A model generated the notes under the pieces. It was not told where the DNA came from. It ran no database searches and saw only the letters and a program-made list of their open reading frames with translations. Of a DNA stretch of 64,000 bases, positions 7,877 through 16,388 are shown piece by piece. A program made the translations under genes and the position numbers. Source of the stretch: Kiritimatiellota bacterium B12222 (lineage in GTDB: Bacteria > Verrucomicrobiota > Kiritimatiellia > SS1-B-03-39 > UBA6053); NCBI GenBank assembly GCA_029719485.1, contig CP120722.1, forward strand, positions 868,001-932,000. Direction: 5' to 3'. Every line of letters begins with the position of its first letter. Within the stretch, counting starts at the first letter, position 1.

Positions 7877-8722
7877 ATGACCTTACCAGCATATCTTACT
7901 CAGACACGAACCAATATTCAAATTTCCAGTAAAGAGGCTTTCTGTGAACTTTTTGAAATCGGTTGCACTGATTCTATCAGTGATCAATTAGAGAATGCAG
8001 ATAGGATCATCCGTTCACAAGCCCCTGGTATTGCACAAGGTGCATTTAACAATGTGCATGGGTCTTGGTATGAGTGGATTCTCGCAACTCGTTTTTGGAA
8101 CCATTTTTTACAGTCCGATTCAAGTATTTTGGCTGCGAAATTACCAAATATTACTGGATTTGATGTGGCAGATTTATTTGATGAGAAATTAAGGGCATAT
8201 ATTTTAGATTTACGCCAAAAAGTTTTAGAGGTCAGCTCTGTAGAGCTGGTAACATCTAATCCTGATTTTGTTATGTATAAACCGAATCAAATGCATCTAG
8301 AGAGGCTAAGAGAGCTACCTCCAATTCATTCCTACAGTGTTGACGGGATTAATTTTTTGGAAAGGCTTTACGAGCAAATCGTCGGACAATGTAATTTTAT
8401 AACAATCATTGGATTTATTGCTACTAAAACAAGTTTCCGTCCTGATCGACGTTTGCAAATACCGCACGAAGGCAGCTTGATGAAAGCGATTTACGCACAT
8501 TTAGTTACTAGAGAATGGGTGCTGAACCCAAGAGGACTGAAATATTTCGCCCTTGCTTGCCATGTTGGGGATCCTGATAGAAGGGCCTTAAAAACCGTTG
8601 CTACCCATTCGATTACGACGGTAACGGATCTCCCAAAAGCTGCGGTAGACGAGGTATACCAAGTCAATAGCCTTGGGGAATCAGACGCATTTCTTCAAAC
8701 CGAGCTCATCTATAGCTTGTAA
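7877..8722 (+). CDS. Cfr10I/Bse634I-type type II restriction endonuclease
   Basis: A 281-residue PD-(D/E)XK nuclease closely resembling Cfr10I as I remember it. Shared blocks include GSWYEW (62-67), LVTSNPDF (124-131), KTSFRPDRRLQ (184-194), HEGSLMKA (197-204) and LKTVATHSIT. Likely active-site residues are D130, K184 and E198, with E66 as the additional acidic residue. Cfr10I and Bse634I cut R^CCGGY as tetramers, so the same target is expected but not proven. The gene converges on the C5 methyltransferase gene and overlaps its 3' end by 42 bases. A poly-C run sits in its leader. Confidence 0.93.
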   Translation: MTLPAYLTQTRTNIQISSKEAFCELFEIGCTDSISDQLENADRIIRSQAPGIAQGAFNNVHGSWYEWILATRFWNHFLQSDSSILAAKLPNITGFDVADLFDEKLRAYILDLRQKVLEVSSVELVTSNPDFVMYKPNQMHLERLRELPPIHSYSVDGINFLERLYEQIVGQCNFITIIGFIATKTSFRPDRRLQIPHEGSLMKAIYAHLVTREWVLNPRGLKYFALACHVGDPDRRALKTVATHSITTVTDLPKAAVDEVYQVNSLGESDAFLQTELIYSL

Positions 8723-10234
8723 TTGAATATGTAAGGCCTTTCCTAAAGCCTCCGCAAATTGAATAGGAACGGCATTGCCAATTTGTTTGCCCGCAGTTGT
8801 TAGTTTAACCTTTTCATACCTTGCACTGCAAAATTTCCAATTGGAGGGGAAGCCTTGCAGCACGGCAAGTTCTATAGTGTTCAAACCACGATTTTCGGTT
8901 GGATGAATGTATCTTCCTTTGGTCGGATTGTAGGCTGCGGTTCGAATTGTTACCGAGGGCTCGTCCAAGCGAAGGCGTCCAAAAGTATCTTGTCCTTGGT
9001 GTTTTCCGCTCTTCCAGCAGTTTGGTCGCATATCCATTGGTAAAACGTGAAAGTTTTCTCCAGGACCTATAAGCTCCATTCTATTGCGGACCTTTTCGGA
9101 AATATTCATAACAACATTGTTGGAGCTTTTAAGATCCTTAGTTGTAATTTTGGAAAACGCATCATTAACCGTTTGCCATAATGGGAATTTATTTTTCGGT
9201 CTCTTCCCTACCTGTAAACAAAATTCTTTATAGGTCTCAGCCGATTTATAATTTGTAGGCTGAGGTAATGCTGGTGTTATACCGTGACGCAAGCCCATAA
9301 GGATAAACCGTTTCCGTTTTTGCGGAACACCGTAATCAGCTGCATTCATTATGCGGTAAGTTAATCCATATCCCAACCCGCTGAAACAAGACTGCATGTA
9401 ACGAAGAACTTCCGTATGTTTTTGTTGGGTTATACCCACTACATTTTCAAAAATGAAAGCTTTTGGAAGCACCCCTGAGACTACACGGACAAATTCTTGA
9501 AAAAGATCCCCTCCGTTTTTTTCATCTCCAACGCCTTCGCGTTTACCAATGTTACTGAATGGCTGGCATGGAGCACCACCCACAACTAGGGTGGCGTCGC
9601 CTGGTTTCAGCTCACTTTTCTGAAGAATTTCAGAGACTGAAACTTTTCGGATATCACCATTATTTTCACCTTCGACAATCGGCCACTCAGGTCGATTTTT
9701 TCTTAAGGTTTCTTTGCAATCTGAATCAAATTCAACACAGGCAACCGTTTCAAAACCTGCTTTTTCCAACCCAAGATCCAGCCCACCTGCACCTGAAAAA
9801 AGACTTACAACTTTGCCCGCCTTTTCCGACTTTCTTCTTCTGTATTTAGACGTGTCTACATACCACTCGTTTTCAAAACTGTTGTATGCGAAAAGATCTA
9901 CCCCCTCCCAAATTACACTGTCACCACCGTGAAAATCTGAAGGCTCTTTGATTAGTGAGCGATTTACTTTTGCGATTTGATCTAAAATTTCAGTGGGTAG
10001 ATGTATGGTATCCCCTCCTATTGCGTGAAAAGCCTGCAAAAAGAATTTTGCACTGAATGATCCTCTCGAAAGCTTGTTGGAAATTGATGCTTTTGTCTCC
10101 TTAATTCCAATATTTTCCAGACGATTACACAATTCCTCAATTGATAGGTTTTTGGAATTCATTTCTTTTTTCAACAGGTCACGCGCAATGCTATTCCATA
10201 AAACGGGGGAAGTTTTGTTTTTCATGCTGGTCAT
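8681..10234 (-). CDS. DNA cytosine-5 methyltransferase with N-terminal HTH-like domain
   Basis: A 517-residue C5-cytosine methyltransferase that should protect the sites of the neighbouring nuclease. Motif I VVSLFSGAGGLDLGLEKAG lies near residue 145, the catalytic loop GGAPCQPFS has Cys about 223, ENV follows, then QKRKRF (motif VIII) and QIGNAVP (motif X). Residues 10-80 (WNSIARDLLKKEMNSKNLS onward) resemble the small DUF6471-type HTH-like domain and may allow autoregulation, as N-terminal extensions do in some methyltransferases. The start is uncertain: ATG 10234, ATG 10225 and TTG 10246 are all possible and none has a clear ribosome site. Target RCCGGY is inferred from the partner. Confidence 0.93.
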   Translation of the reverse strand: MTSMKNKTSPVLWNSIARDLLKKEMNSKNLSIEELCNRLENIGIKETKASISNKLSRGSFSAKFFLQAFHAIGGDTIHLPTEILDQIAKVNRSLIKEPSDFHGGDSVIWEGVDLFAYNSFENEWYVDTSKYRRRKSEKAGKVVSLFSGAGGLDLGLEKAGFETVACVEFDSDCKETLRKNRPEWPIVEGENNGDIRKVSVSEILQKSELKPGDATLVVGGAPCQPFSNIGKREGVGDEKNGGDLFQEFVRVVSGVLPKAFIFENVVGITQQKHTEVLRYMQSCFSGLGYGLTYRIMNAADYGVPQKRKRFILMGLRHGITPALPQPTNYKSAETYKEFCLQVGKRPKNKFPLWQTVNDAFSKITTKDLKSSNNVVMNISEKVRNRMELIGPGENFHVLPMDMRPNCWKSGKHQGQDTFGRLRLDEPSVTIRTAAYNPTKGRYIHPTENRGLNTIELAVLQGFPSNWKFCSARYEKVKLTTAGKQIGNAVPIQFAEALGKALHIQLQAIDELGLKKCV

Positions 10235-10394
10235 CAAATATGACAACCGGCATATTTCAAGATCAAAAGCTAATTCATTCGTAATTCTCCTTATAAGGTT
10301 TCTCCGTGGATAGGATGAATTAACGATTCCTTAGGCTATTTGAGGGCTTATCAATACGACGGACGTATATGTATAAATTTTAGGTCCATCTAGT

Positions 10395-11183
10395 CTATCC
10401 TTCATCATTCGCTTCCCCATCATGAAGAATCTCACCTGTTAGCTTCGAGATTAATATCACTCTTGAAGACCGTAGCATTGTCCCATCTTTGCCGTCGTTC
10501 CATGGAGCCCGTATCACCCAATTAGGGTCCGTTGGTTTTCCGTAAATACAAGGTTGGACCATTGGAGGATCAGGCCATGGTTCCACATCCTCATCAAGAG
10601 CGGGTTTCACATGAATTCTAGCTATCTCCAAAGCCAGTTCTAAGTTTACTCCGCCTTCTGCAATGGGATACAAATTCCTGCAATCTGGATTTGTCCGTAT
10701 CAAAACTTGAACCATGATTGCAGCAACCTTGTTTTGGATGCCAGTGACTTTTGATTCTCTAGGGCCAGCTACATTGAGAACTGGGTGACGGGGAGGGGGA
10801 GGGTATTCCTCTTCCTCGATTTCCCCTACAAGCCATTTACAAATATGATCGACCAAGTCCTTGCTTTCGGCTCCCTTTAGGTCGGAAATATGACAGGACC
10901 TTTCATGCTTTCCTGCAAATTCTATTGTTCGTTTGGTTCCTCGACTAGGATTGCCGTAAGTAAAAACCAGAGTGCAATCGGAATCAATGACGTTTTGCTC
11001 CGTCCGTTTGAGGTAATCCTTTGAACGCATCTCCTTTAGCCGATATTTTTCAGGGACTACTCCATCTTCAGCCAATCGACCTTTGGGCATCCATCCGTCA
11101 TATGGAATCCTGCAATAGATTGCGGCATCCAACCCACCACGGTCAGCTCCTGTTTGTCCACCTGAAACGATTTTGGTTATCAT
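10395..11183 (-). CDS. YpsA/MoCo-carrier-like SLOG protein
   Basis: A 262-residue protein. The N-terminal 140 residues begin IVSGGQTGADRGGLDAAI, the signature of the circularly permuted YpsA (putative molybdenum carrier) branch of the SLOG nucleotide-binding superfamily. WMPKGRLAEDG and LVFTYGNPSRGTKRTIEFA continue the fold. After a proline-rich linker near 127-135, the C-terminal 120 residues form a domain that I do not recognise, containing YPIAEGGVNLELALEIARIH. SLOG proteins have been proposed as sensors of nucleotide ligands in conflict systems. The placement between restriction-modification and other defence-type genes fits that, but no function is proven. Confidence 0.85.
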   Translation of the reverse strand: MITKIVSGGQTGADRGGLDAAIYCRIPYDGWMPKGRLAEDGVVPEKYRLKEMRSKDYLKRTEQNVIDSDCTLVFTYGNPSRGTKRTIEFAGKHERSCHISDLKGAESKDLVDHICKWLVGEIEEEEYPPPPRHPVLNVAGPRESKVTGIQNKVAAIMVQVLIRTNPDCRNLYPIAEGGVNLELALEIARIHVKPALDEDVEPWPDPPMVQPCIYGKPTDPNWVIRAPWNDGKDGTMLRSSRVILISKLTGEILHDGEANDEG

Positions 11184-11280
11184 TCATTTTTTCTACCCAT
11201 TCTCATTCCTAGACACAACCCCAAAGGCATCGAGATAGAAGACTCTCGACAATCCACTAAGATTCTGCGGTAATAATGGC

Positions 11281-12180
11281 ATGCTCATCTCGAAATTTAT
11301 CCGTCGTTGTCTCCTCATTTTTCCTTTGTTGGTTTTGTTGCCTTCATCATGCAGTCGGAACACTGAAGCCGTTATCGATCAGCAACAAACGGTTGTACCT
11401 GCAAAGCCCATCAAAATCGTCACATGGAATTTAGAATGGTTTCCAGGTAAGTCTACCAGTGCATCCCTTGAAGAAAAGCAAGAGCACATGGAGCAGATTC
11501 GAAATGCCATCAGTGAAATTGATGCAGACGTTTATCTCTTACAGGAAGTGGCGGATATGGATTCCATGGAAGAGTTATTCAAAGACCTGCCAGGATACGA
11601 GATCCACATTGTTAGTAGCTTTCGGTATGGGAACTTCATTGCCAAGCAACAGGTGGCAGTCGTTAGCCGTTTACCTGCAATAAGTGCCTTTGCTGAATCT
11701 TTCGTATCTACAGGAGGTACCAGAGCGCCTCCAAGAGGATTCTCCTTCGCCGCATTACAGACGCAGGATACCAATCTGCTCGTTTATACCGTACATCTAA
11801 AAGCCAATGGTGGGGATCCAGAAAGAAACATCCGACTCCGAGAAGAGTCAGCCCGTCAAATTGTAAAGCATGTGAATGATATGCTGAAGCAATTTCCTGA
11901 TTCATTGGTTATTGTCGGTGGTGACTTCAACCTTTTGCTGACCCAGGCGGGAATGGAGCACGAAAGAACTTTGGAGATTTTTAAAGAAGCGGGGTTTGAG
12001 TGGGGATGGGAAGGTGTACCTTTTGAGCAAAGGATAACATGGCCTTCAAATGGACGGTATCCAGATGCATGTTTCGATATGTTTGTGACTAAGGGAGTGT
12101 CAGGTGAAAATCGAGTGCTTGGGGGTTATGAAGGTTTGTCAGACCATTTGCCTGTGATGTTAAACTTAACGTTTTTGTGA
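11281..12180 (+). CDS. EEP-superfamily lipoprotein (endonuclease/exonuclease/phosphatase)
   Basis: A 299-residue predicted lipoprotein. The N-terminus has a basic start, a hydrophobic run and a lipobox LPSSC, so it should be anchored outside the cytoplasm. The rest is an endonuclease/exonuclease/phosphatase fold: IVTWNLEW (near 46), YLLQEV (82-90), YTVHLKANGGD, IVGGDFNLL and the terminal LSDHLPVMLN. These carry the metal-binding Asn, Glu and Asp and the catalytic His. The substrate cannot be read from the sequence; relatives include DNases, phosphodiesterases and lipid phosphatases. The gene is read away from the SLOG gene and converges on the DUF6602-like gene. Confidence 0.85.
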   Translation: MLISKFIRRCLLIFPLLVLLPSSCSRNTEAVIDQQQTVVPAKPIKIVTWNLEWFPGKSTSASLEEKQEHMEQIRNAISEIDADVYLLQEVADMDSMEELFKDLPGYEIHIVSSFRYGNFIAKQQVAVVSRLPAISAFAESFVSTGGTRAPPRGFSFAALQTQDTNLLVYTVHLKANGGDPERNIRLREESARQIVKHVNDMLKQFPDSLVIVGGDFNLLLTQAGMEHERTLEIFKEAGFEWGWEGVPFEQRITWPSNGRYPDACFDMFVTKGVSGENRVLGGYEGLSDHLPVMLNLTFL

Positions 12181-12204
12181 ACATCATCGTTTACTAAATT
12201 TGAA

Positions 12205-13086
12205 TTAAGCATCAATCCGCATTTTGTTTACCTCTTTGAGGTAATTAGTCCTAAAGTCAATTGACTCTCTAATCTTCTTTATGGATAGGAGCTCGTTAAG
12301 GCGTACAAGAAAATTTAATAAAGTTTTTGCTGGATCAACCGCAATATATCCATGCTTAGTCAACTTTGGGTAGCAGACTTTACCATTAAGCGTCACCTCA
12401 TTTGAGGACGGAAATTTTTGCGCATAACCTAATTCGTCAACAACAGGATAAATTACTTTTTCCCACTCACCATTATCGGACATTGAGATTTCTGAGTAAA
12501 GCATCAAAAGAGAATCCAAACAACAAATCATTGATGGAAATTCATATAAATCATTATTATCAACTTCGAACCATTGTTTTATAGCATCTATGTCATTAAC
12601 TTTTGATTTATATGCAAACACGACTCCAAGCGGATGGGTTGGTTTATATACTTTGAAATCCATCTTCTCAGAATCTGGAGAATAATCATACCCGACAAAT
12701 TTTTTTCCGATTAAACTTAATTTTCTGACGGATTTAATGTTCTCCAAAGCAGTTTTAGCCGTACTCGCATTTAGACTTGTTTTAACTTCGATAGTTAGAA
12801 ATACTGCATCAACGGGAATCAACTTTACGGGACCAAGAGTGAAGATACCTGGAACTAAAAACTCATCGTAAATTATTAGATCAATTTGTTTACTTTGAAC
12901 ACCTTCTTTATCGATTATAATTCCCGTATCTATTGAGTACCTTTTCGGGAGATATTTCTTTAAAATTGAACAGATTGCTTCCTCGTTTCCTCTGCCTTTT
13001 TCACCCTGATGATCAATGATGGAATTAATAAAACTTACATCCGAATCCAATCTCTTCATTATTCCTTCATAATATATATCGATCAT
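12205..13086 (-). CDS. DUF6602-like protein, possible nuclease
   Basis: A 293-residue cytoplasmic protein. The segment HQGEKGRGNEEAICSILKKY, then LPKRYSIDTGIIIDKEG and QIDLIIYDEF, followed about 30 residues later by FLTIEVKTSL, matches the layout of DUF6602 proteins. It resembles a PD-(D/E)XK nuclease core (D in QIDLIIYD, E-x-K in IEVKT). Catalysis is an inference. Two starts are plausible: 13086 with GGAG nine bases upstream, and 13059 with AAGGA just before it. Such genes are common in defence islands. It is followed on the same strand, after a convergent gap of 24 bases, by the end of the EEP gene. Confidence 0.65.
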   Translation of the reverse strand: MIDIYYEGIMKRLDSDVSFINSIIDHQGEKGRGNEEAICSILKKYLPKRYSIDTGIIIDKEGVQSKQIDLIIYDEFLVPGIFTLGPVKLIPVDAVFLTIEVKTSLNASTAKTALENIKSVRKLSLIGKKFVGYDYSPDSEKMDFKVYKPTHPLGVVFAYKSKVNDIDAIKQWFEVDNNDLYEFPSMICCLDSLLMLYSEISMSDNGEWEKVIYPVVDELGYAQKFPSSNEVTLNGKVCYPKLTKHGYIAVDPAKTLLNFLVRLNELLSIKKIRESIDFRTNYLKEVNKMRIDA

Positions 13087-13168
13087 ATATGATTCTCCAT
13101 GTGTGAACGTCCACCTCGCACTGACTTGTTTTGCGTCGGGAATTTATCTGCATTTTGATTTTCTATAT

Positions 13169-13804
13169 CTACAAAAATTTGAACTCCAACGAAAATGATG
13201 TGTCTGCAAGCATAGCTTTCTTCCGCCATACTGTCTTGTAATTCGCTTGGGAAAGCCAGCAATCTACTTCGCGGTGATCACAGGCAGGAGTGTGCAACCC
13301 AAAGATAACTCCCACGAGCTCGTCTTGTTCGAATTTTCGAACAGGGGACGGATCGCATTCCTCTAGATCAGCGAGGACGCGGTATTCATTCTCGTATTCC
13401 CATTTCTTCCATTTTGTGAATACAGCCTCCCTAGCGCGTGAGCAGTCATGACAGCTAGCTAGGTCGGGAAGTCTTTCATGATCTACATAGTCCACCCACT
13501 GACCTAATCCCAAGAATGTTGAGTCACCAATCGTAGCATCCTCGACAATATCAAAAACGAGAGCGATCCCTTTATGTCGATCAGCGTAGTGCGAAAACAT
13601 GAGAACATGGTCGGCTCTATCACCAGACAAACAAGCAACACCGAGTTTCTTTAAACACGGATTCAAGTGTGTGGCGATGTTGCAATCGAAAGGGTCATTG
13701 AAAGTGATTGGATCACCACAATACAGCTCTCTTTTAATGATGGCTTGCGCTGCATATGCCATGTGTTCTTTGGTCGCGAGTGAGTAGTATTTATAAAGCT
13801 TCAT
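13169..13804 (-). CDS. DUF2971 family protein
   Basis: A 211-residue protein with the marks of DUF2971: N-terminal LYKYYSLATKEH, then ITFNDPFDCN (near 33-42), VLMFSHYADRHKGIALVFD and the WKKWEYENEYR stretch in the second half. The biochemical role of the family is not settled; it is frequent in phage-defence neighbourhoods. The protein is somewhat shorter than many relatives (about 250-300 residues). It stands 82 bases upstream of the DUF6602-like gene on the same strand, so the two may be co-transcribed. Confidence 0.8.
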   Translation of the reverse strand: MKLYKYYSLATKEHMAYAAQAIIKRELYCGDPITFNDPFDCNIATHLNPCLKKLGVACLSGDRADHVLMFSHYADRHKGIALVFDIVEDATIGDSTFLGLGQWVDYVDHERLPDLASCHDCSRAREAVFTKWKKWEYENEYRVLADLEECDPSPVRKFEQDELVGVIFGLHTPACDHREVDCWLSQANYKTVWRKKAMLADTSFSLEFKFL

Positions 13805-14037
13805 CTTTCTGTCTGGCAGAACAAGTAATTAAAGAGATATGTTGTAAAACCTCAAATTGGTGCACAACAAGCAGATATCGTAAGTATAAATTAACGTTTT
13901 TCGCAGCCTGATCGTTTCACTTTTAACTTATACACTTTTGTAATTCATTTTCAAGATGGATGTATTAGATAGGCACTGACAATTGACCTAGCCCTAAAGA
14001 GCTGGAGCATCTGAAGCCGCACTTTTACGTTTATAAT
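13805..14037. other. Intergenic, promoter of DUF2971 gene expected
   Basis: AT-rich, with no gene-like frame. It leads into the first copy of the 34-bp repeat at 14038. No clear promoter boxes were identified. Confidence 0.4.
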
Positions 14038-14071
14038 CGATTCAAAATCCCCAAACCGAAGTTTCGAATCG
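14038..14071. repeat. Flanking repeat, copy 1
   Basis: The sequence starts CGATTCAAAATCCCC and ends TCGAATCG. It has near-identical partners at 18855-18889 in the same orientation, and its ends CGATTC/GAATCG are inverted relative to each other. The two copies enclose the HEPN-like, BrxR-like and Pycsar-like genes. Confidence 0.7.
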
Positions 14072-14201
14072 TCTGGAGAGAGTAAGGACGTAAAAAGGGT
14101 TGAATCACAATGAAATCAAACTTTGCTTCTATGTAAAGTGGTACATTTTAACCTGACCATCCCTAGTGCATTTTGCCTGACTGCAGACAAAGTGATGTTG
14201 A

Positions 14202-14753
14202 TCAACTTATTTCCACTAGCCAATCAGTCTCTTCAGTTAGCTTTAATGCGAATATTCCTGGGCGTTGGGTGAGGTATTCGAGATGTGTATGGACAAATGG
14301 GTCGATTTTAGAATCCATCACCTTGATGAGCTCGGTTACATACCTATTCACTTCCTCAGCTTTTGCTTCAGGCATTATAACGCTCTTAGTGTTGGCGTCT
14401 AGTATCCCGTCTTTAAAGTGGAAGTCGAGTCGGTTGATTTTCGCCCATTCTTCATCGTTTCCTAGATCGCGATGAGCTGCGACCTTGTCGCGGAGTATTA
14501 TCAACCCATTATGTAAACTCCGAAACTGGCCAGGAATAACGTCTTCCGAGAGCTTGGTCTTTGGACGATGCTTGAATGGACGGGCATAACACGTAAGGGC
14601 TGAAATCGTCAGGGCTTTCAGTATCGGGCTCTCGTATGGATATTTATGAAGGATGATCTGTTCTGTGAATATCTGGGTGTCCACGAATGACTGTCTTGCA
14701 AAGGAATGTTTCCAAAATTCGTATTTCTCTTCAGTGGTGGGGGGAGATTTCAT
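14202..14753 (-). CDS. HEPN-like hypothetical protein
   Basis: A 183-residue, mostly helical protein. The segment LIILRDKVAAHRDLGNDEEW contains R88 and H94 (R-x5-H), the layout of the catalytic motif in HEPN ribonucleases and AbiV-like proteins. The rest is not recognised. The ATG at 14753 is preferred over an upstream TTG, though neither has a good ribosome site. It lies 139 bases downstream of the WYL regulator on the same strand, inside the repeat-flanked defence block. It may be an RNase effector or a nucleotide-binding HEPN helper; the call rests on one motif. Confidence 0.45.
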   Translation of the reverse strand: MKSPPTTEEKYEFWKHSFARQSFVDTQIFTEQIILHKYPYESPILKALTISALTCYARPFKHRPKTKLSEDVIPGQFRSLHNGLIILRDKVAAHRDLGNDEEWAKINRLDFHFKDGILDANTKSVIMPEAKAEEVNRYVTELIKVMDSKIDPFVHTHLEYLTQRPGIFALKLTEETDWLVEIS

Positions 14754-14892
14754 GAGGTGCAACTTATCACTCGTAAGCTAATCAGTCAAACCGTCTCAGA
14801 GTATGTGACTAGTCTAAATTTAATTTTTTTCAGTTTTCCAGTTCTATTGGACCCTTACACTTTTTGGTGTCAGGTTTTCAGGTCAGTATTTT

Positions 14893-15789
14893 CTATTCTC
14901 TTCGGGTATCAGACAGGATTTTTAGTTCTGCTTTAATTTGGATTGGATTTTCTAGTGCGATAACCTCGTTGTCCTCTACAAGATCAAGTTCATGACTGGG
15001 TTCAGAAAGTGATCCTTTTGAAAATTTGTTTTCGAATAAAAAATATTTCAGTAATGCCCTTCTTACCGAGATTTTAGCAAGACCATTTGTCATATGGTAG
15101 TCTTGTTCAATAATGGTTCTGTTTTCATTGGTTAAGCTTTTGCTAGGTTTTATTAGAATTTCCACTATTTCTGCCCAATGCATATCAGGTGGCAAGGATT
15201 CTGTGAGCTCTCCAACATCATGGACTTTGATAATTCTGCCAAGAACAAAACTTCTAAAGTCTTTTCTTTCAAAACAATATGCTCGCAAATGCCATCTGCC
15301 CAGTACGAAAACAAATGCCAATGGGTAAACTCTTCGTAAACCTGTTGCAGGCCTGAAAGGGGATTGGTAATCGAGTTTAATGACAGAGCTTTGCTTCATG
15401 GCTTGAACTACAGCTTGCAGTGTAGATGGCTCTATTCGGCGTATAAAAATGGGTAACGCTTCTGTAGTAGGCGAGAAGGAATCTTTTTCAGAGTTCCGAG
15501 TCGTTGGTGCCTTGAGAAGTGAAGATAGGTATTCAGCTGCATCAGGCGCTATAAATTTGGGCTTAAAGCTCCTCTTGGGTATATATCGTTTTGAAGTTAC
15601 GCTGTATTCGATATTTTTTGGGGCGGCCTCTTGATATGACTTAAGATCAAGAGTGGCTTGTGCAGGTGAGATCTGGAATTTTTCGATCAAGTCATTTCGG
15701 CTAATCTCTCCATCCCAGTATAGACGGTATTCGATAAAGTTCAGACGCTCTTGTTGTTTAAGTGTAGATGAGTTTTCGTGGTGTGTCAT
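14893..15789 (-). CDS. BrxR/CapW-type WYL transcriptional regulator
   Basis: A 298-residue regulator. It has an N-terminal winged-HTH-like region (10-75: RLNFIEYRLYWDGEISRNDL, then ISPAQATLDLKSYQ), a WYL domain at about 125-205 (IKLDYQSPFRPATGLRRVYP, GRWHLRAYCFERKDFRSF) and a C-terminal WCX-like part. Order and length match BrxR and CapW, repressors that control BREX, CBASS and other phage-defence operons and are thought to sense a ligand through WYL. The gene is divergent from the Pycsar-like operon. A perfect inverted repeat overlaps the operon promoter between them, so it most likely represses that operon and itself. Confidence 0.88.
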   Translation of the reverse strand: MTHHENSSTLKQQERLNFIEYRLYWDGEISRNDLIEKFQISPAQATLDLKSYQEAAPKNIEYSVTSKRYIPKRSFKPKFIAPDAAEYLSSLLKAPTTRNSEKDSFSPTTEALPIFIRRIEPSTLQAVVQAMKQSSVIKLDYQSPFRPATGLRRVYPLAFVFVLGRWHLRAYCFERKDFRSFVLGRIIKVHDVGELTESLPPDMHWAEIVEILIKPSKSLTNENRTIIEQDYHMTNGLAKISVRRALLKYFLFENKFSKGSLSEPSHELDLVEDNEVIALENPIQIKAELKILSDTRRE

Positions 15790-15836
15790 GGGGAAGCTAA
15801 TTAGTGGTTTTTGTAACTATAGTCCATAATCCACAC

Positions 15837-15865
15837 TTGACAATAATTATTCTTATCATCATAAT
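15837..15865 (+). promoter_or_regulatory. Sigma70-like promoter of the Pycsar-like operon
   Basis: A consensus -35 TTGACA (15837-15842) is separated by 17 bases from a -10 CATAAT (15860-15865). It faces the five-gene plus-strand operon that begins at 15933. Confidence 0.7.
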
Positions 15866-15875
15866 AACTATGATG
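15857..15875. promoter_or_regulatory. Probable BrxR-like operator
   Basis: A perfect inverted repeat CATCATA-ATAAC-TATGATG (7-base arms, 5-base centre) covers the -10 box of the operon promoter. Its position in the divergent region next to a WYL-type repressor gene makes it the best operator candidate. Confidence 0.65.
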
Positions 15876-15932
15876 GTGTGAATAAATATTACCATATGAA
15901 CTTTTTATAAACTATAACCAAAGGTATATCCA

Positions 15933-16139
15933 ATGGCAAAATCTACAAGAAACAGCGGTAAAGCTTGGACTGGCACTGATAAATCTAGTCTACGCCAACT
16001 CGCAAAAGGCAATACTCCTACGCGAGTGATTGGTCTTAAACTTGGTCGCACACCTGCGGCTATTTCAACCAAGGCCAGTGAGATGGGCGTCTCACTAAAG
16101 CCTGTCAATCAATCGCCATACAATCGGCGAGCAAAGTAA
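15933..16139 (+). CDS. Small HTH-like protein
   Basis: A 68-residue basic protein. Residues 10-55 (AWTGTDKSSLRQLAKGNTP, GLKLGRTPAAISTKASEMG) fit a Myb/SANT- or GcrA-like helix-turn-helix pattern, with a Trp and regularly spaced hydrophobic residues. AAGGT lies eight bases before the ATG. It is the first gene of the operon and may be an additional regulator. Similar small HTH proteins are common outside defence loci, so its link to the defence function is only by position. Confidence 0.65.
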   Translation: MAKSTRNSGKAWTGTDKSSLRQLAKGNTPTRVIGLKLGRTPAAISTKASEMGVSLKPVNQSPYNRRAK

Positions 16140-16151
16140 AGGAGCCCACTA

Positions 16152-16370
16152 ATGAGTATACACTCCACCAAAACTAAGTATGGCCAACGCTACCTCGGAA
16201 ACTCCAACGAAAAAGAAGTACACGATCTGGAAAATGAAGCTGGGGTCTGCCAAATCGATGAAATTATCCAAGCAGATCATGCGGTCAGATTCAATCCAGA
16301 CTCGTTGAACGAAGCAAAGCGCAACGGGTATGATAACTGCCACTGGTGCATTGGTAATTCGAAGCGATAA
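16152..16370 (+). CDS. Conserved small protein with C-terminal CHWC motif
   Basis: A 72-residue protein of a conserved but uncharacterised small family. The marks are VHDLENEAGVCQIDEII, then AVRFNPDSLNEAKRNGYDNC and a final CHWCIGNSKR. The C-x-x-C near the end, plus the earlier Cys, may bind a metal. AAAGGAG lies seven bases upstream, and the gene starts 12 bases after the preceding one and ends 18 bases before the cyclase, so it belongs to the operon. I know of no function. Confidence 0.65.
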   Translation: MSIHSTKTKYGQRYLGNSNEKEVHDLENEAGVCQIDEIIQADHAVRFNPDSLNEAKRNGYDNCHWCIGNSKR

Positions 16371-16388
16371 ACTAAGGATTAGACTACA

